A stretch of 64,000 nucleotides of DNA, from assembly GCA_020310875.1 (NCBI GenBank), contig CM035431.1:17654267-17718266 (forward strand), read 5' to 3'. The position numbers and the translations under genes are program-made. A model generated the notes under the pieces. That model had not been told where the DNA came from. It made no database searches and saw only the letters and a list, made by a program, of their open reading frames with translations. This document shows, piece by piece, positions 1 to 12,052 of this stretch (positions are counted from its first letter, which is position 1; the number at the start of each line of letters is the position of its first letter). The DNA comes from Ceratopteris richardii. Its lineage: Eukaryota; Streptophyta; Polypodiopsida; Polypodiales; Pteridaceae.

Positions 1-420
1 TTTATTTTATTGTTTAGTTAATTTTATTTTTAATTTTATTTTTCTTTTCTTTATTTTTATTTTTTTAAGATATATTCAACAACGTGCGTTCCAAAAAAAA
101 AGGGAGCGGATGGCCATTTTTTTGAAAATTGGGATCATTTTCATGTATTTTGGCACCTATAGATTCATTTTTTGCCTTACATTTTCCATAATCCCACCTT
201 TTCTATGAATTTTGGTAAAAAAACCACTTGTTTTGAGCACATTTATCACATGTTTTTATTTAACCACATGGTCCACATGGTCTATTCTCACTTTGTTTTA
301 CCGTATGTTTCACAATTTCCCATATGCACCCTCTGTAGCTCTACTCTTTGATCATTTCGGCCTTCTCTAGACCCCATAATCCTCCTCCCTCACCCTCCCT
401 TAACCCTTCTGCCCAGCCAC
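1..420. other. Flanking DNA without a recognisable gene
   Basis: The first ~60 bases are very T-rich, followed by ordinary AT-rich sequence. From about 360 to 420 it becomes a pyrimidine-rich (CCT/CCCT) stretch. The same pyrimidine-rich character resumes at 6894 on the other side of element C1, as expected if C1 split one stretch. I see no coding frame, RNA gene or LTR boundary here. Confidence 0.6.
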
Positions 421-425
421 ATCAT

Positions 426-1460
426 TGATGGAGAGTGTTAATCTCCAAAAGAACAAGCTACTCTTGTAATTAGAGCACCTCTATAACAAGAGTAACTCAA
501 ATTTTCACCAATTTTAGAGGATCAATGATTAATTATGAAGATTTTGAAAAATCTGTGAAGGAGATGACTACACAGAAAGTCTGCTGCACATATCTCTCTC
601 ATTACCTTATCAATTGTGTAAAGTTTTTTATGAAACTTTGCACAAGGTGTCGTCTATAGTTTGCGCACCTTCTCCAAGTTGAATCAGTCCAAAAGATTCT
701 GTATATCTTGAGAAATGAACTCAACAAGTTACCTATGTCTAAAACTGCTCTTTAGAGAAGTCGATTTAGACACCTATAACTTTAACACTTGGTTCTCTCA
801 ATCTAGAACCTGTTTATGAAAATGCTTTTCGCCATAGATAGCTTACCTTCCAACTTAAAGATTGAGTGCTTGCTTGCTCAAAACTTTACACTGTGGAAGG
901 AGAACTGACCAAAACATTAACATCAAATTTTGCGCCTGTTTCAGGAACCAGTGAACACTTCTTCACATATGAATGTTCCTACACATAATTCTCACAGCCT
1001 GTTTACAATTAGGCTCTCAAACTTTAACCATAGACTCATTAACTATGGACTTAGACATCTACAAAAGGATTCTCAAAACGATCAAGCACAGAAGGAGAAT
1101 GCACAGAAACATCGGGCACAATTTTTCTTCCGTTCCTGAAGAAATTTACAACTAAGTGATGAGAGAGACTCAGTTCACTTCTAAGATGTCTAATGACTCA
1201 TAAAACTACTGATTACTCTATTCTCATGCTCTCTCATATTTGCCCCGACTTTTTACTTGTATATATAGACCAATATTTACAATATCATGACTATACAAAA
1301 GTATAAGTGAACTATCTTTGTATTAATGTACATATGTAATGTACACCTCTTCATTTTCTGGATGTATTCTTCCTTCATGCTTCACAACTTGAATTTTCCT
1401 TGAGTCCTTGACTTCCAAACCTTCATTAAAACTTCAATTGTTGATTGCTCTGCAGCAACA
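426..1460 (-). repeat. C1 3' LTR
   Basis: Direct repeat of 5855-6888. Read on the plus strand it starts TGATGGAGAG and ends GCAGCAACA, so on the element strand it runs TGTTGC...CCATCA with the usual TG...CA ends. It is preceded by the ATCAT duplication and followed by the purine tract of the element. A TATATATA run at 1260-1267 is the likely TATA box of this LTR. Confidence 0.93.
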
Positions 1461-1469
1461 ACTCCCCCT
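1461..1469 (-). other. C1 polypurine tract
   Basis: Plus-strand ACTCCCCCT is AGGGGGAGT on the element strand, immediately 5' of the 3' LTR. This is the expected primer site for plus-strand DNA synthesis. It overlaps the probable end of the polyprotein frame. Confidence 0.8.
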
Positions 1470-4400
1470 CAATCATCAATTGAGGTTTTCTCTATCCTTT
1501 TTATACCTGCCATGTCTTTGAATCTCTATAGCTTTGGTCCATCCAAGCTTTTGGTTAGCATATCAGCTGTCTGATCTTTTGTTGAAGTAGTATGACTTCA
1601 ATCTCTTTATCCATCACCTTCTCTCTTAGAAAATGATACTGAATCTCAATGTGTTTAGTCATGGCATGAAAAACAGGATTAGCAGCTAAATACAATGAAC
1701 TCATGTTATCTCCATGAATAGTGGGTGTACTCTAAATGATGTCAAAACTCTTCATCAGAGTCTTAAGCCATATTACTTCCTTTGCAACTTCAACCATACC
1801 TTTGTACTCTACTTCTGTAGACAACAAAGCAACTGTGTGTTGCTTCTTTGAACACCAAGAAATTAACTTATCTCCCACCTAACACAAGTGTCCATAAGTT
1901 GATCTCCTATCATCAGGATTACCTGCCCAATCTGCATCACTATATATCTTGATGTTTGTATCTGATGTAAATCATAATACAAACCTTCTTTGAGTGTACC
2001 CTTAATGTACCTCAACACTCTTTGTCCTGCAATCCAATGTTCTTTCCTAGGGCAATGCATGAATTGAGACAAAACTCCAACTGCATATAACAAGTCAGGC
2101 CTAATTAATGTAGCATAGATCAGACTACCAACCAAACTCTGATATAGTTTCATGTCCTTGAATTCTTCACCTCCATATCTGCTCAATTTATGATTCACCT
2201 CCATTGGAGTAGGTGCTACCCTGCAATCATTCATCTTAAACTTGATTAACAAGTTTCTCAAATACCTTTCTTGACTCACATACACTCCATGTTGAGTGTA
2301 TGAAATCTCCATGCCCAAGAAATATGACAAGTCTCCCAAATCACTGATTTTGTACTCTTTCTCCATTTGCTTCTTTAGGCTTTGAATGCCTTTCTCATCT
2401 GTACCTGTAAGGATTATATCATCAACACATATGCACATGTATATGAACTCATCATCACTTGCTTTGACAAGCAAGCTACTATCTACTTTAGATACTTGAA
2501 ATCCAAGTTCCTTCAAGAACTTCACAAGTCTATAATTCCATGCCCTTGGGGCTTGCTTCAAACCATACAAAGCTCTCTTGAGCTTGCACACATGGTTTGG
2601 ATACCTTCCATCTCTGAATCCTTGTGGTTGCTCCATGAAAACATCATCTGAAATATAACCATTTAAAAAAGCATTCTTCACATCTAATTAACATAATTTC
2701 CAACCTTTACATGCAGCAATAGCTATGAGTGTCCTGATGGTTGTCATCTTTGCCACAGGACTATAGGTCTCATCATAATCTATACCATAAGTCTGAGCAA
2801 AACCCTTCACAAGAAGTCTAGCTTTATACCTAGACACAATTCCATCTGCATACCTCTTTGTCTTGTAGACCCACTTGCATCCAATGATCTTCTGGCTATT
2901 TGGTTTAGGAACCAACTCGCATGTCTGATTCTCCATCAATGCATCATATTCTTCCTGCATAGCTTTCTCCCAATTTTCCTTACCTTTTGCCTCTTCATAT
3001 GTAGAAGGGTCTTCATCTGCCTTTATCATATAAGCATAATCTTTTGTAGCCAAAAAAGAAGTGTCATAGCTATACCTTGTAGGTTGCCACTTGTGTCTTG
3101 ATGACCTTCTAAGTTCTCCACTCCTTGAGGTTTCTGGTTCATCACACTCAGGATCAAATCTTGGCATTTCTTCAACTTCAACCTGTACTTCATTATTCTC
3201 CTCTTCATCAAATATCTGAACTTTTGATTTACCTCTCTTTTGATTCACAACTTCTTCATCACCTGCATTAATATTGATTGTACCTGCATACCAAGTACCT
3301 TGCTCATCAAATGTAACATCCTTTGATACAAGAAATTGTTTTGTGGATGGAATCCACAACATATATCCCATCTGCTTATCATCATAACCAATGAATACAT
3401 ACTTTTCAGCTTTAGGTTCCAATTTGTGCCTTAATTGTGATGGCACATATGCATATGCCAAACATCCAAATACTTTGCAATGGTCTAATGTAGGTTTCTT
3501 ACCCCACCATGCCTCATATGGTGTCATACCCTGCAAAGCTTTACATGGCAACCTATTAACCAAATAAGTAGCTGTGTTAACAGCCTCAACCCACAAGTAA
3601 TTTGGGCAATTTTTCTCCTTCATCATAGATCTTGCAAACTCAACAAGAGTTCTATTTCTCCTTTCTGCTACACCATTTTGTTGAGGAGAGTAACTGCAAG
3701 TAATTTCTCTCTTTATACCTGCATTCCACAAGTAATCACTGAACTCATTAGAAAAATACTCTCCCCCTCCATCCGACCTTATTCTCTTCAATTTATGACA
3801 TGTAATTCTCTCTGCATACACATGATAGTGTTTGAATGTATGAATACTTCTGACTTATCTTTAATCACATAGATAGTGATCCATCTGGTAGCATCATCAA
3901 CATAAATCACATAATACCTTGAACCATTGATACTAAAATCTTTTTATGGTCCCCACACATCTGTGTGTACCAATTCAAGCTTCTCTGAATACATAAAACC
4001 ATGCTTGGAATAAGATTGCTTATGAGCCTTACCTAATTGACATGCCTCACATCTATATGTCATATGTTGACCTGCAACATTAGGCAATCCAAGCACTCAA
4101 CCATTGTTAATCGTATCTTTGATACCTCTTTCATTGAAATGTCCAAGCCTCGTGTGCCAAAGATCTAACTCAGAAATCTTATGTCCTCCATAGGTGAACA
4201 AGGCATGACCAACATTACCTTGGATCTTCAATGTGAACAATCTTCCTTCTTTCTTCCCTGAAACAATCTATTTATACCCATTGCTAAGGTCTTCCACAAA
4301 CACTCCTTCATTAGTGAATCTAACTTCATAACCTTTTTCAACAATTTGTCCTAAGCTTATCAGATTCTTAGGAATTGTAGGAACATACAAGACCTTACTC

Positions 4401-5632
4401 AAGATGGTGCTACCATCCTTGGCCTTCACTGATCCAATTGACTTCACATTGTGCTTTGTATTGTCACCTGTTTGAACTACATGATTAGTTACCTTATTCT
4501 CCAAATCATTCATCAAGGCTATGTTGCCACTCAGGTGATTGCTACACCGTGAGTCAATGTAGAAGACTCTTTGGTCTTCACTTTGCCTTTCACAAGTTGC
4601 ATTCATTATAAATGTTGAATCCTCCTTCTGATCTAAAGCATAATTGTAGTAGGTATCTTTGTATTGTTGACTTTGGAATCCTTTACCTGCATTTCTTCCA
4701 AAGTAACAACTACTACCTCTACCTCTGAAATTACCTCTTTGATTTTTGCCACCTCTTCCTCTTGAATTAAAATTTTGATTATATCCACCATTGCTGTGAG
4801 TATTATGCCAACAATCATTAGCTAAGTGATTTGTCTTACCACAAATCCAGCAAGCTTTGACTCCATCTTTATGACTCCTGCCTCTTCCTCTACCTTTGCC
4901 ACCTCCTCTTCCTCTTAGGAAGTTGGCTTGACTAGTTGTGCCTTCATCTTCATTTGCTTGTTGCTTCCCTTTGCTATTTTTCTTCTTATCTTTTGAATAC
5001 CTTGCATGACCTGTACTCTTGTCACCTTCACCTTTGACATCCTGCTCAAAGGCTAACATATGTCCTAGCAACTGATTTAAGTCAGGAGTAAAATGATCAA
5101 GTGATAATTCAGTAGACAAAATAAATGGCTTCCATTTGTCATCACCTCTCAACCCTGTGAGGATTTGCCTTACCAATTTATCCTAGTCAATGTCTTTATC
5201 AACTGCTCCTAATGCATCTGCAATGTCCTTCATCCTTGTTACATAGTCTGAAATGGATTGAGAGGCCTTCTTCTTGAAAGTGGTAAATTCTGCCCACAAA
5301 GATGCCTTCCTTAACTTTGTGGTGTTTTGAAAATGCTCCTCCAAAGCATTCCATATATCACTTTCACTTTCAAGACCTCTAATGTGAGGTAGCAAGTAGT
5401 CATTGATTGCCATATAGATAATGCTCCTAGCTTGAGCATCTCTCTTCATCCAATTCTTCAAATATGATAATTCCTCCCTAGTTGGAACACTAGGATCTCT
5501 GAACCGAGGCTTTTCTTCTTCACCTATAATATAATCTATCAAGTCTTTGCTCATAAGATGAGCTTCCATCCTCATTGACCATGCTGGATAGTTCTCTCTA
5601 TCCAACTTCTCTATTTGAAGAGAATCTCCTAT
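1469..5632 (-). pseudogene. C1 Copia Gag-Pol polyprotein, broken
   Basis: Order on the minus strand: Gag (about 5632-4900), CCHC zinc knuckle CWICGKTNHLANDC (about 4852-4810), protease, integrase zinc finger and core (about 4240-3500), RT with YGLKQAPRAW and CVDDIILTG (about 2880-2300), RNase H (about 2000-1500). The start codon appears lost: the codon aligning with the C2 initiator is ATA at 5632-5630, and no ATG lies between it and an upstream stop. In-frame stops occur at about 5183 (TAG), 4268 (TAG for Gln) and 2688 (TAA for Gln). Frameshifts lie near 3840 and 1975. The protease site reads D-S-R instead of D-S-G. RT has CVDD where C2 has YVDD. Clearly inactive. Confidence 0.92.
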
Positions 5633-5839
5633 TCTTTCTTCACCTACGTATTGAATTCTTCAGCCTTTATGAGTAATAGACGTACCTTTACTTTGAACGA
5701 AACTCCTTTTTTATTTCTTGATGTCATATGGCCTCCTTCTCAAGCTTTGCTCTAAATCTTTCACCTTTTGAATCTTTAACTATTGAATTCTTTATGTCTG
5801 CAATAGTCGGGGTCCTCCTTCCTTCAATTTTGATACTTC

Positions 5840-5853
5840 CTGCTCTCATACCA
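5840..5853 (-). other. C1 primer binding site (initiator tRNA-Met)
   Basis: On the element strand the sequence is TGGTATGAGAGCAG, one base after the 5' LTR. It matches the plant initiator tRNA-Met PBS TGGTATCAGAGCAG with one substitution, and marks the right LTR as the 5' LTR. Confidence 0.9.
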
Positions 5854-5854
5854 C

Positions 5855-6888
5855 TGATGGAGAGTGTTAATCTCCAAAATAAAAAGCTACTCTTGTAATT
5901 AGATAACCTCTATAACAAGAGTAACTCAAACTTTCACCAATTTTAGAGGATCAATGATTAATTATGAAGATTTTGAAAAATCTGTGAAGGAGATGACTAC
6001 ACAAAACGTCTGCTGCACATATCTCTCTCATTACCTTATCAATTGTGTAAACTTTTTTTATGAAACTTTGCACAAGGTGTCACCTATAGTTTGCACACCT
6101 TCTCCAAGTTGAATCGCTCCAAAAGATTTAGTACATCTCGAGAAATGAACTCAACAAGTTACCTATGTCTAAAACTGCTCTTCAGAGAAGTGGATTTAGA
6201 CACCTATAACTTTTAACACTTGGTTCTCTCAATCTAGAACCTGTTTATGAAAATGCTTTTAGCCACAGATAGCTTACCTTCCAACTTAAAGATTGAGTGC
6301 TTGGTTGCTCAAAACTTTACACTGTGGAAGGAGAACTGACCAAAACATTAACATCAAATTTTGCACCTGTTTCAAGAACCAGTGAACACTTCTTCACATA
6401 TGAATGTTCCTACACATAATTCTCACAGCCTGTTTACAATTAGGCTCTCAAACTTTAACCATAGACTCATTCACTATGGACTGAGACATCTACAAAAGGA
6501 TTCTCAAAATGATCAAACACAGAAGGAGAATGCACAGAAACATCGGGCGCAATTTTTCTTCCATTCCTGAAGAAATTTACAACTAAGTGATGAGAGAGAC
6601 TCAGTTCACTTCTAAGATGTCTAATGACTCATACAACTATTGATTACTCTATTCTCATGCTCTCTCATATTTGCCCTGACTTTTTACTTGTATATATAGA
6701 CCAATATTTACAATATCATGACTATACAAAAGTATAAGTGAACTATCTCTGTATTAATGTACATATGTGTACACCTCTTCATCTTTTGGATGTATTCTTC
6801 CTTCATGCTTCACAACTTGAATTTTCCTTCAGTCCTTGACTTCCAAACCTTCATTAAAACTTCAATTGTTGACTGCCCTGCACCAAAA
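5855..6888 (-). repeat. C1 5' LTR
   Basis: Direct repeat of 426-1460, 1034 bp, followed by the ATCAT duplication at 6889-6893. The outer end reads CACCAAAA instead of GCAGCAACA, so the terminal TG on the element strand has decayed. A TATATATA run at 6691-6698 is the likely promoter TATA box driving minus-strand transcription. Confidence 0.92.
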
Positions 6889-6893
6889 ATCAT

Positions 6894-7127
6894 TACCCCT
6901 CCTTGCCCTATCCATCTTAGCCCCCTCAGCCCTCCCTTTCCCCTCCTTTCTACCCTCCCATTGACCCTTCTTTGCTTTTCCATGCAAAAATTCCTGCTTC
7001 TGGTGGACTTGGTAGCTCCTCAGGTGTCCTTTTGAAGATTTTGCAGCACAAGAATCATGGTGTCATATCTGCTCAGAGTTTTGGTTGTAGCTCTACAGGA
7101 TGGAGAGCACATTCGGTGGTGGGCAAT
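6894..7127. other. Pyrimidine-rich flank of C1
   Basis: Continues the CT-rich stretch seen before C1 (CCCTCC-type runs to about 6990). A short open frame crosses the LTR edge but shows no domain. I see no gene in it. Confidence 0.5.
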
Positions 7128-7565
7128 TGTTGAGCCCATAAAGGTCATGTTGGTCAAAGTCAATTGTAATCAAAGTCAATCACAATCAAAGTCAAAAGGT
7201 CAAAGTCAAAAGAGTCAAATTCAATAAGGTCAAGGTCAAAGTCAACATGGGCAAAGTCAAAGTGTAAAAAGTTTAGGTGTCAAAGTGCACACGTAGTGCA
7301 CAATTAATTGTTCACAAAGGGTAAAATTGGAGAGAGTTGGTTGCAGGTTGCAGAGGTATTTCTCTAATTTCTCTAAGGTTGAAAGTGTTTTTAAAGTGTT
7401 TTGGAAGGTTCAGGTGAACCCTCTCTTAGGTGCACAATTGAAGAATTAAAAGGCAAAATGTGAAGGTATGTGAAGCCACAGCGTACGGAGAAGTAAAAGT
7501 ATGGCCCCCCAATTAAAATTTTTGTTTTAGTCTAAAGTCACTACAAGACAAAACAGGGATTCGTT
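7128..7565 (+). repeat. Possible LTR or leader of a degraded element (family X)
   Basis: The stretch begins with TGTTGAGCCC, contains a cluster of GTCAA motifs, and ends near ...AAAACA. It is followed by TTGGTTGCCCACTTTGGG, which resembles the plant Gypsy PBS TGGCGCCCAC..TGGGG after loss of CG. No second copy of this LTR is in the window, so the boundaries and even its LTR nature are inference. Confidence 0.35.
7148..7290 (-). promoter_or_regulatory. Cluster of W-box (TTGAC) motifs
   Basis: About a dozen GTCAA pentamers, mostly inside the irregular repeat TCAAAGTCAA, occur within ~150 bp. On the minus strand each is TTGAC, the core bound by plant WRKY factors. They sit near the start of a putative LTR, where promoter elements are expected. 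Binding and function are inference; the count is direct. Confidence 0.45.
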
Positions 7566-7639
7566 GGTTGCCCACTTTGGGAGACAATCTTGGGACATCA
7601 AAGTGAGCACCAAGATACTCTTGTAGTTAGGAGCATATG

Positions 7640-8107
7640 TGAATCGACACTCAAATCAAGGCAAGGACTATTCTTGGACTAAGCAAGAATAAGCAAGGTG
7701 AGCATAGTCTAAGCTAGGCAAGAGAGAGAAGTGCAAGAGACACAGAGTGTGCGACGTAGAGAAGAGAAGTGAAGTGCAAGGTGTGCATGAAGAGTGACTA
7801 AGAAGTGTGCAGAGAAGGGCTAAGCTAGTCACCCCTGCTAGGTGCAAGGTGTGCACAAGTGCAGGCTTGGAGAAGGTGGAGTTCTAGTGCAGAGAAGGCC
7901 GACAGCAACAAGACCCTTGGGTATTTGGTATTTTGTGATTGATCACTCTGTGGGATTTTGCATAGAAGCATTGGATTGTGTTGTGCAACACCATTGTAAT
8001 TGTCTTCTTATAATCAAATCGACAGAGGCTTCCAATGTGTATCTTTCTTCTTGTCTTTCCCTTTTCTCCTACAAACACTCAAATCCCTTCTTGTCCAAGA
8101 ATCCCCC
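7640..8107 (+). repeat. Family X leader, copy 1
   Basis: Purine-rich non-coding stretch (GCAAG/GAGAAG-rich to about 7860). From 7846 it matches 12053-12675 closely, including the segment around GTGATTGATCACTCTGTGGG and the U-rich run before 8090. This looks like the R-U5 or 5' leader of a retroelement, but I cannot assign a family. Confidence 0.5.
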
Positions 8108-8830
8108 AATAGTGTTGATATAGAAGATGAAGTCAGGCTCATCCACCAACATTTTTGCTTTCCAAACATGCATATGTATACTGCTCCACAGAAGATCATA
8201 GTGCAAATGTTGTCCCATGCCATCAAGCAAATAGGCAATCAAGTTAACATGACTCCATACATTCAAGAACGCCTCTTCGAAGCCAAGAAACAATCAAATC
8301 ATAAGATATTCTTGAGTGGAAGCATTGCCTTGACAATATTGATCTATCATGCTTTAAGCATTCGGGAACATATGAAAGAGATGCCTTCATATGAAGAATT
8401 GGCTAAGTATGCGAAGATTGCCATAGTGCCAAGGAAGAAGAAAGGAGTCAAAATAGTAGAAGAAGTGGAAACGAGCTCCAAACCGAGAATTATAGGTACC
8501 AAGAGATTACGGGAGATGATATAGGCAGAAGCACAAGCTCCAACTTTAAAGAGGACACACATGCTTCCAAGGACAAGACTAAAAAACAATCACCCCATCA
8601 TGGAAGAGGAATTAACGAAGGCAATGGAAACAACTCACCAGTATATGGAAGGATAGGTAAACCTATCGGTGCAAGGGCATCACTAGCAACAAGCCCATCA
8701 AGACTCTGACCAAAGAAAAAGGTTGACCAAAGTTCATAGATATAGAGAATTGGGCTTGATGAATTCTAGCTCATCGTCGAACACACTAGAAGAACAAGAA
8801 ACATCAATGCTGAACGTGGATATTTGAGTG
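8108..8830 (+). pseudogene. Family X unrecognised protein remnant, copy 1
   Basis: An open frame runs to the TAG at about 8522, with alignable coding-like sequence beyond it. It contains segments such as MTPYIQERLFEAKKQ, EMPSYEELAKYAKIA and KPRIIGTKRLREMI. The same protein is encoded in the interrupted copy at 12350-12680 plus 24296-24744, and both copies share the TAG after RLREMI. I do not recognise the family; it could be a retroelement Gag or a captured host sequence. The frame is lysine-rich and hydrophilic, with no zinc knuckle or catalytic motif visible. This copy is the intact (empty-site) counterpart of the place where C2 inserted: position ~8464 corresponds to the C2 target. Confidence 0.5.
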
Positions 8831-9170
8831 AAAATAGATGAATAGATGCGTCTCATCGAGATCTTTGAAATGAACCCGCTATTGGCCATATTCAAAGTTA
8901 GTAGCTGGGAGAAACATTTGAATTTGTGCTTACTACTGTAAGTGGTATCATGGCAGATATTTCCAGAGATTTAGTGAGTTGGAGAGGTAGTTTAGTCTTT
9001 TCACATGCATTGTAGCTGAGCCACTTCACTTTCCATCACGTGTGCACATGTCCTCATACACTTGGTTCATGTGGTTCTCCAGATTGATAATTAAACGTGT
9101 GTCAATCCACCACTATACACACTTATGGGGCAAATGAGATTTAGTCTCTTTGACACAAGTCCCTAAGACC
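8831..9170. other. Unassigned spacer between family X and fragment F1
   Basis: No open frame of note, no LTR ends and no match to other parts of the window that I can see. It joins the family X remnant to the Copia fragment F1, so it may be older target DNA. Confidence 0.4.
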
Positions 9171-11568
9171 TCATGACTTAGGTACACAATGATTTAAAGC
9201 AATGCAGTCATATTCAGATTGCATATCAGGCATCCAATTTTTTGAGCTTTGTGCTTCATTAAATGAAACAGGCTCATTCTCATCATAGAGACTAGACACA
9301 ACCATAGTGTAGAAATCTGATGCAAAAGAGGCACTATGAGAGCCTAAATGAGTATGATATGATAGAGGTGCATCTAATTTGCTATCACGCAGAGTCTGCA
9401 CCAACCATTTTTGCATAGTTTTTGCTTGCTCAATATCAGCTCTCTCATCAACAAGTGCATCATGTAAATTTGCATCAGAAATGGAATGATTTACATCATC
9501 ACATGAAACCTACAAAGGTTGATAATTTGCCTCATTAGGACTAGCACTAGACTGTCCACCTATAAAAAGAGGTAGTTAAGTATCATACATGTCTTTGGAG
9601 CTAATAGATGTCTCCTTAGTACATGAAAGCAATGGATGAATAGCATCTTCCACAAAAACAACATCATGGCTAACCAGAATGCATTTAGACTGTGGACGAT
9701 ACGGATGATAGCCTTTGCTTTCAAAACTGTAACCAATAGAAATACATTTTACTACTTTATAATCCAATTTTTTGTGATGTTGTTCAGGCACTAATGCATA
9801 TGCCAGACAACCAAAAACATGTAGATGAGCAACACATGGCTTGCGACCATGCCAATCCACATATGGAGTGATAGACTATAGTGCTTTAGTGGGACACTTC
9901 TTAAGTATATATGTTGTACACATAATAACCTCAATCCACAAACTATGTGGTAAAGCCTGACTCTTGACCATACATGTCACCATCTCCATGAGTGACCTGT
10001 TCTTTTGTTCAGTAACTTGATTTTGTTGAGGTGTATACAACACTTTACACTAATGTTTTATCCCACGTTTAGCCAGAAATGCATTAAAGTTAGAAGACAT
10101 ATATTCCCCCCTCGATCAGAATGGAGGGTGCCCATTTTACATGCTGACAGATTTTAAGCCAAAACCAAAAATTGTTTGAAGCACATAAACACTTCGGACT
10201 TTGTTTTCAATGGATATACCCATGCATGCCTGGAAGAATAATCAATGAAAGTCATGAATTAAAGATAATTTCCAAAAGCGGGCGTCTGCATAGGACCACA
10301 GACATCATTGTGAACAAGCTGCAATTTTTGAGTTGCTCGAACTGAACCATCTTTTGGAAAGGAAGAATGCTATATTTTGCTCAAAATACAGCCTTCACAT
10401 ACATGTTTACCGGGTGCCTCAAGTTTGGGCAAAGAGGACACCATTTTAGATTTTTGCAGGCATAACAAACTAGCAAAATTCAGATGACCAAAGCGTGCAT
10501 GCCAAAGATTTGCATGTGACATAGCCTGAGAATCATGTACTACACACACTGAATCATTTACAGATCTTTCATAGTCTATGAGCTTATACAAACCACGACA
10601 TAAAATGCTAGAAGCAATAATCATGTTTCCATTTCACAAATCATGAACTGTAGATGTCTCATCAATAATTTTCACAACCAAGCCAATCTTGGCTAATGCA
10701 AAAACTTATAATAGATTTTTCTTGATCCTTGAAAAAAATAAAGCATCCACAAAAGTGAAAGAACTACCATTAGCAGTAGTCAGAATGATCTTACCAACTC
10801 CCATAACAGGATAAAAGGAGTTGTTGGTGCATGTAAAAGTGTTCACTATAGGGGTAGGCTCGAGTGAAGAGAAGAAAATATGCTGCAAGGTAATATGTTT
10901 GGTCGCCCCACTATCAAAGTACCAAACACCTGCGTCTACTGCAAACATGCACTGCTCATGAGAAGATGGTTCAAAACTGCAAACAATAGTTAACGCCCAT
11001 TCTTCATCCTGCACAAGATTAGTAGACTCTATTTTTGGTGTAGAGGCCTCTGCAACAATCATTCTGGCCTCTTTCTTCTTTGTCTCTTTAGCAACCAGTT
11101 TTGGAAAACTCTTAATGACATGATCATTTGCTTTACAGTATTTGCAAAACAATTTCTTTGTTTTTTTTATTTCTTATCATCTTTGTCTTCCTTGTTCGAT
11201 TGTGCAGAATTAGCAGATTTCTACTTACTAGTAGAAGAGCTCCATTTTCCTTTGCCCTTCTGACTAGCTTGGAAAGCCTAATCTGCAACATGCATAATAG
11301 ACCTATTCTGCCTCGACTCATCTTCCTACAATAGAATAGAAACTAACTCTGATATGAATAGTAGAAGCAAAACTTTGATATGAGTCGAGAAGACCATTTA
11401 GAACAATCTGCACAAGTGAACTGTTAGGAAGGACTTCAGCAGCAAAAATCAACTATTCCTTCAAATTCTCGATCTTTGTCGAAAAAGTATCCATAGAATC
11501 ACATTCATTCATGTGCTCACTCTCCAACTATTTTTAGAGGTAAGAAACACGAGCATCATTCCTAGCAT
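9171..11568 (-). pseudogene. F1: degraded fragment of a C3-type Copia polyprotein
   Basis: Minus-strand remnant aligning with C3 from roughly 18530 to 20945. It carries part of Gag with a zinc knuckle (FCKYCKANDHVIKSFPK, where the last Cys has become Phe), a protease segment WYFDSGATKHIT near 10900, the integrase zinc-finger region (LWHARFGHLNFASLL) near 10500, integrase core remnants and the linker before RT near 9180-9860. Stops and frameshifts are frequent. It has no LTRs, RT or RNase H of its own. Its right end runs into a short tandem repeat and fragment F2. Confidence 0.85.
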
Positions 11569-11603
11569 GGTACAATGTGGTACAATGTGGTACAATGTGG
11601 TAC
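11569..11603. repeat. Three-copy 10-bp tandem repeat at a rearrangement junction
   Basis: The unit GGTACAATGT occurs three times, plus a partial GGTAC, exactly where F1 (Gag part) gives way to F2 (integrase/RT linker part). The matching single-copy sequence in C3 is GGTACAAAGTGGTAA near 20940. It probably arose by slippage or template switching. Confidence 0.7.
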
Positions 11604-12052
11604 TTAGTGCCAATGGCCTTCTTGCCAGGAGGCAAGTCTTTGGAGCTAACAAATGTCTCGTTAGTACATGAAAGCAATGGCTGAATAGCATCTTCCATAA
11701 AAACAACATCACAGCTAACCAGAATGCGTTTAGATTGTTGATGATACATTCAATAGACTTCAGTTCAAAACTGTACCCAACAAAAATATATTTTACCACT
11801 TTATCATCCAATTTTTTCTGATGTTGTTTAGGCACTAACGCATATGCCAGACAACCAAAAATATGCAGATGAGCAACAAATGGCTTGCGGCTTTGACTTG
11901 CAACCATGCAAGCCTCATACAGAGTGATAGACTATATCATTTTAGTGGGACACCTGTTAAGTACATATCCTGCACACATAATAGCCTCAAGCTAGAAACT
12001 ATGTGGTAAAGCCTGACTCTTGAGCCTCATTCCTAGCATGGTACAATGTGGT
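11604..12052 (-). pseudogene. F2: scrambled C3-type Copia fragment
   Basis: Three C3 segments are joined here: a short piece matching the RT start (C3 about 18474-18508), a piece of the integrase C-terminal region (C3 about 18930-19300, with HLHIFGCLAYALVP and a degraded IFVGYSF), and about 30 bp of Gag (C3 about 20918-20945). The last piece repeats the CCTAGCATGGTACAATGTGGTA of the preceding junction. The order differs from any intact Copia element, so this is a rearranged pseudogene. Confidence 0.75.

Larger units (their letters stand above)
426..6888 (-). mobile_element. C1: complete, decayed Ty1/Copia LTR retrotransposon
   Basis: Two direct repeats (426-1460 and 5855-6888) flank a Copia-order polyprotein remnant read on the minus strand: Gag, protease, integrase, reverse transcriptase, RNase H. 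The element is bounded by ATCAT at 421-425 and 6889-6893, a 5-bp target-site duplication. A tRNA-Met primer binding site lies next to the right (5') LTR and a purine tract next to the left (3') LTR. The LTRs differ at a few percent of positions by eye, so the insertion is not very recent. Its protein resembles that of C2 (zinc knuckle CWICG..NHLA.DCW), so the two belong to related Copia families. It cannot move on its own because the polyprotein carries several stops and frameshifts. Confidence 0.95.

Noticed and set aside
930..1155. Short plus-strand ORFs at 930-1155 and 6361-6570
   Set aside because: They lie inside the two C1 LTRs, antisense to the element, and are repeated only because the LTR is.
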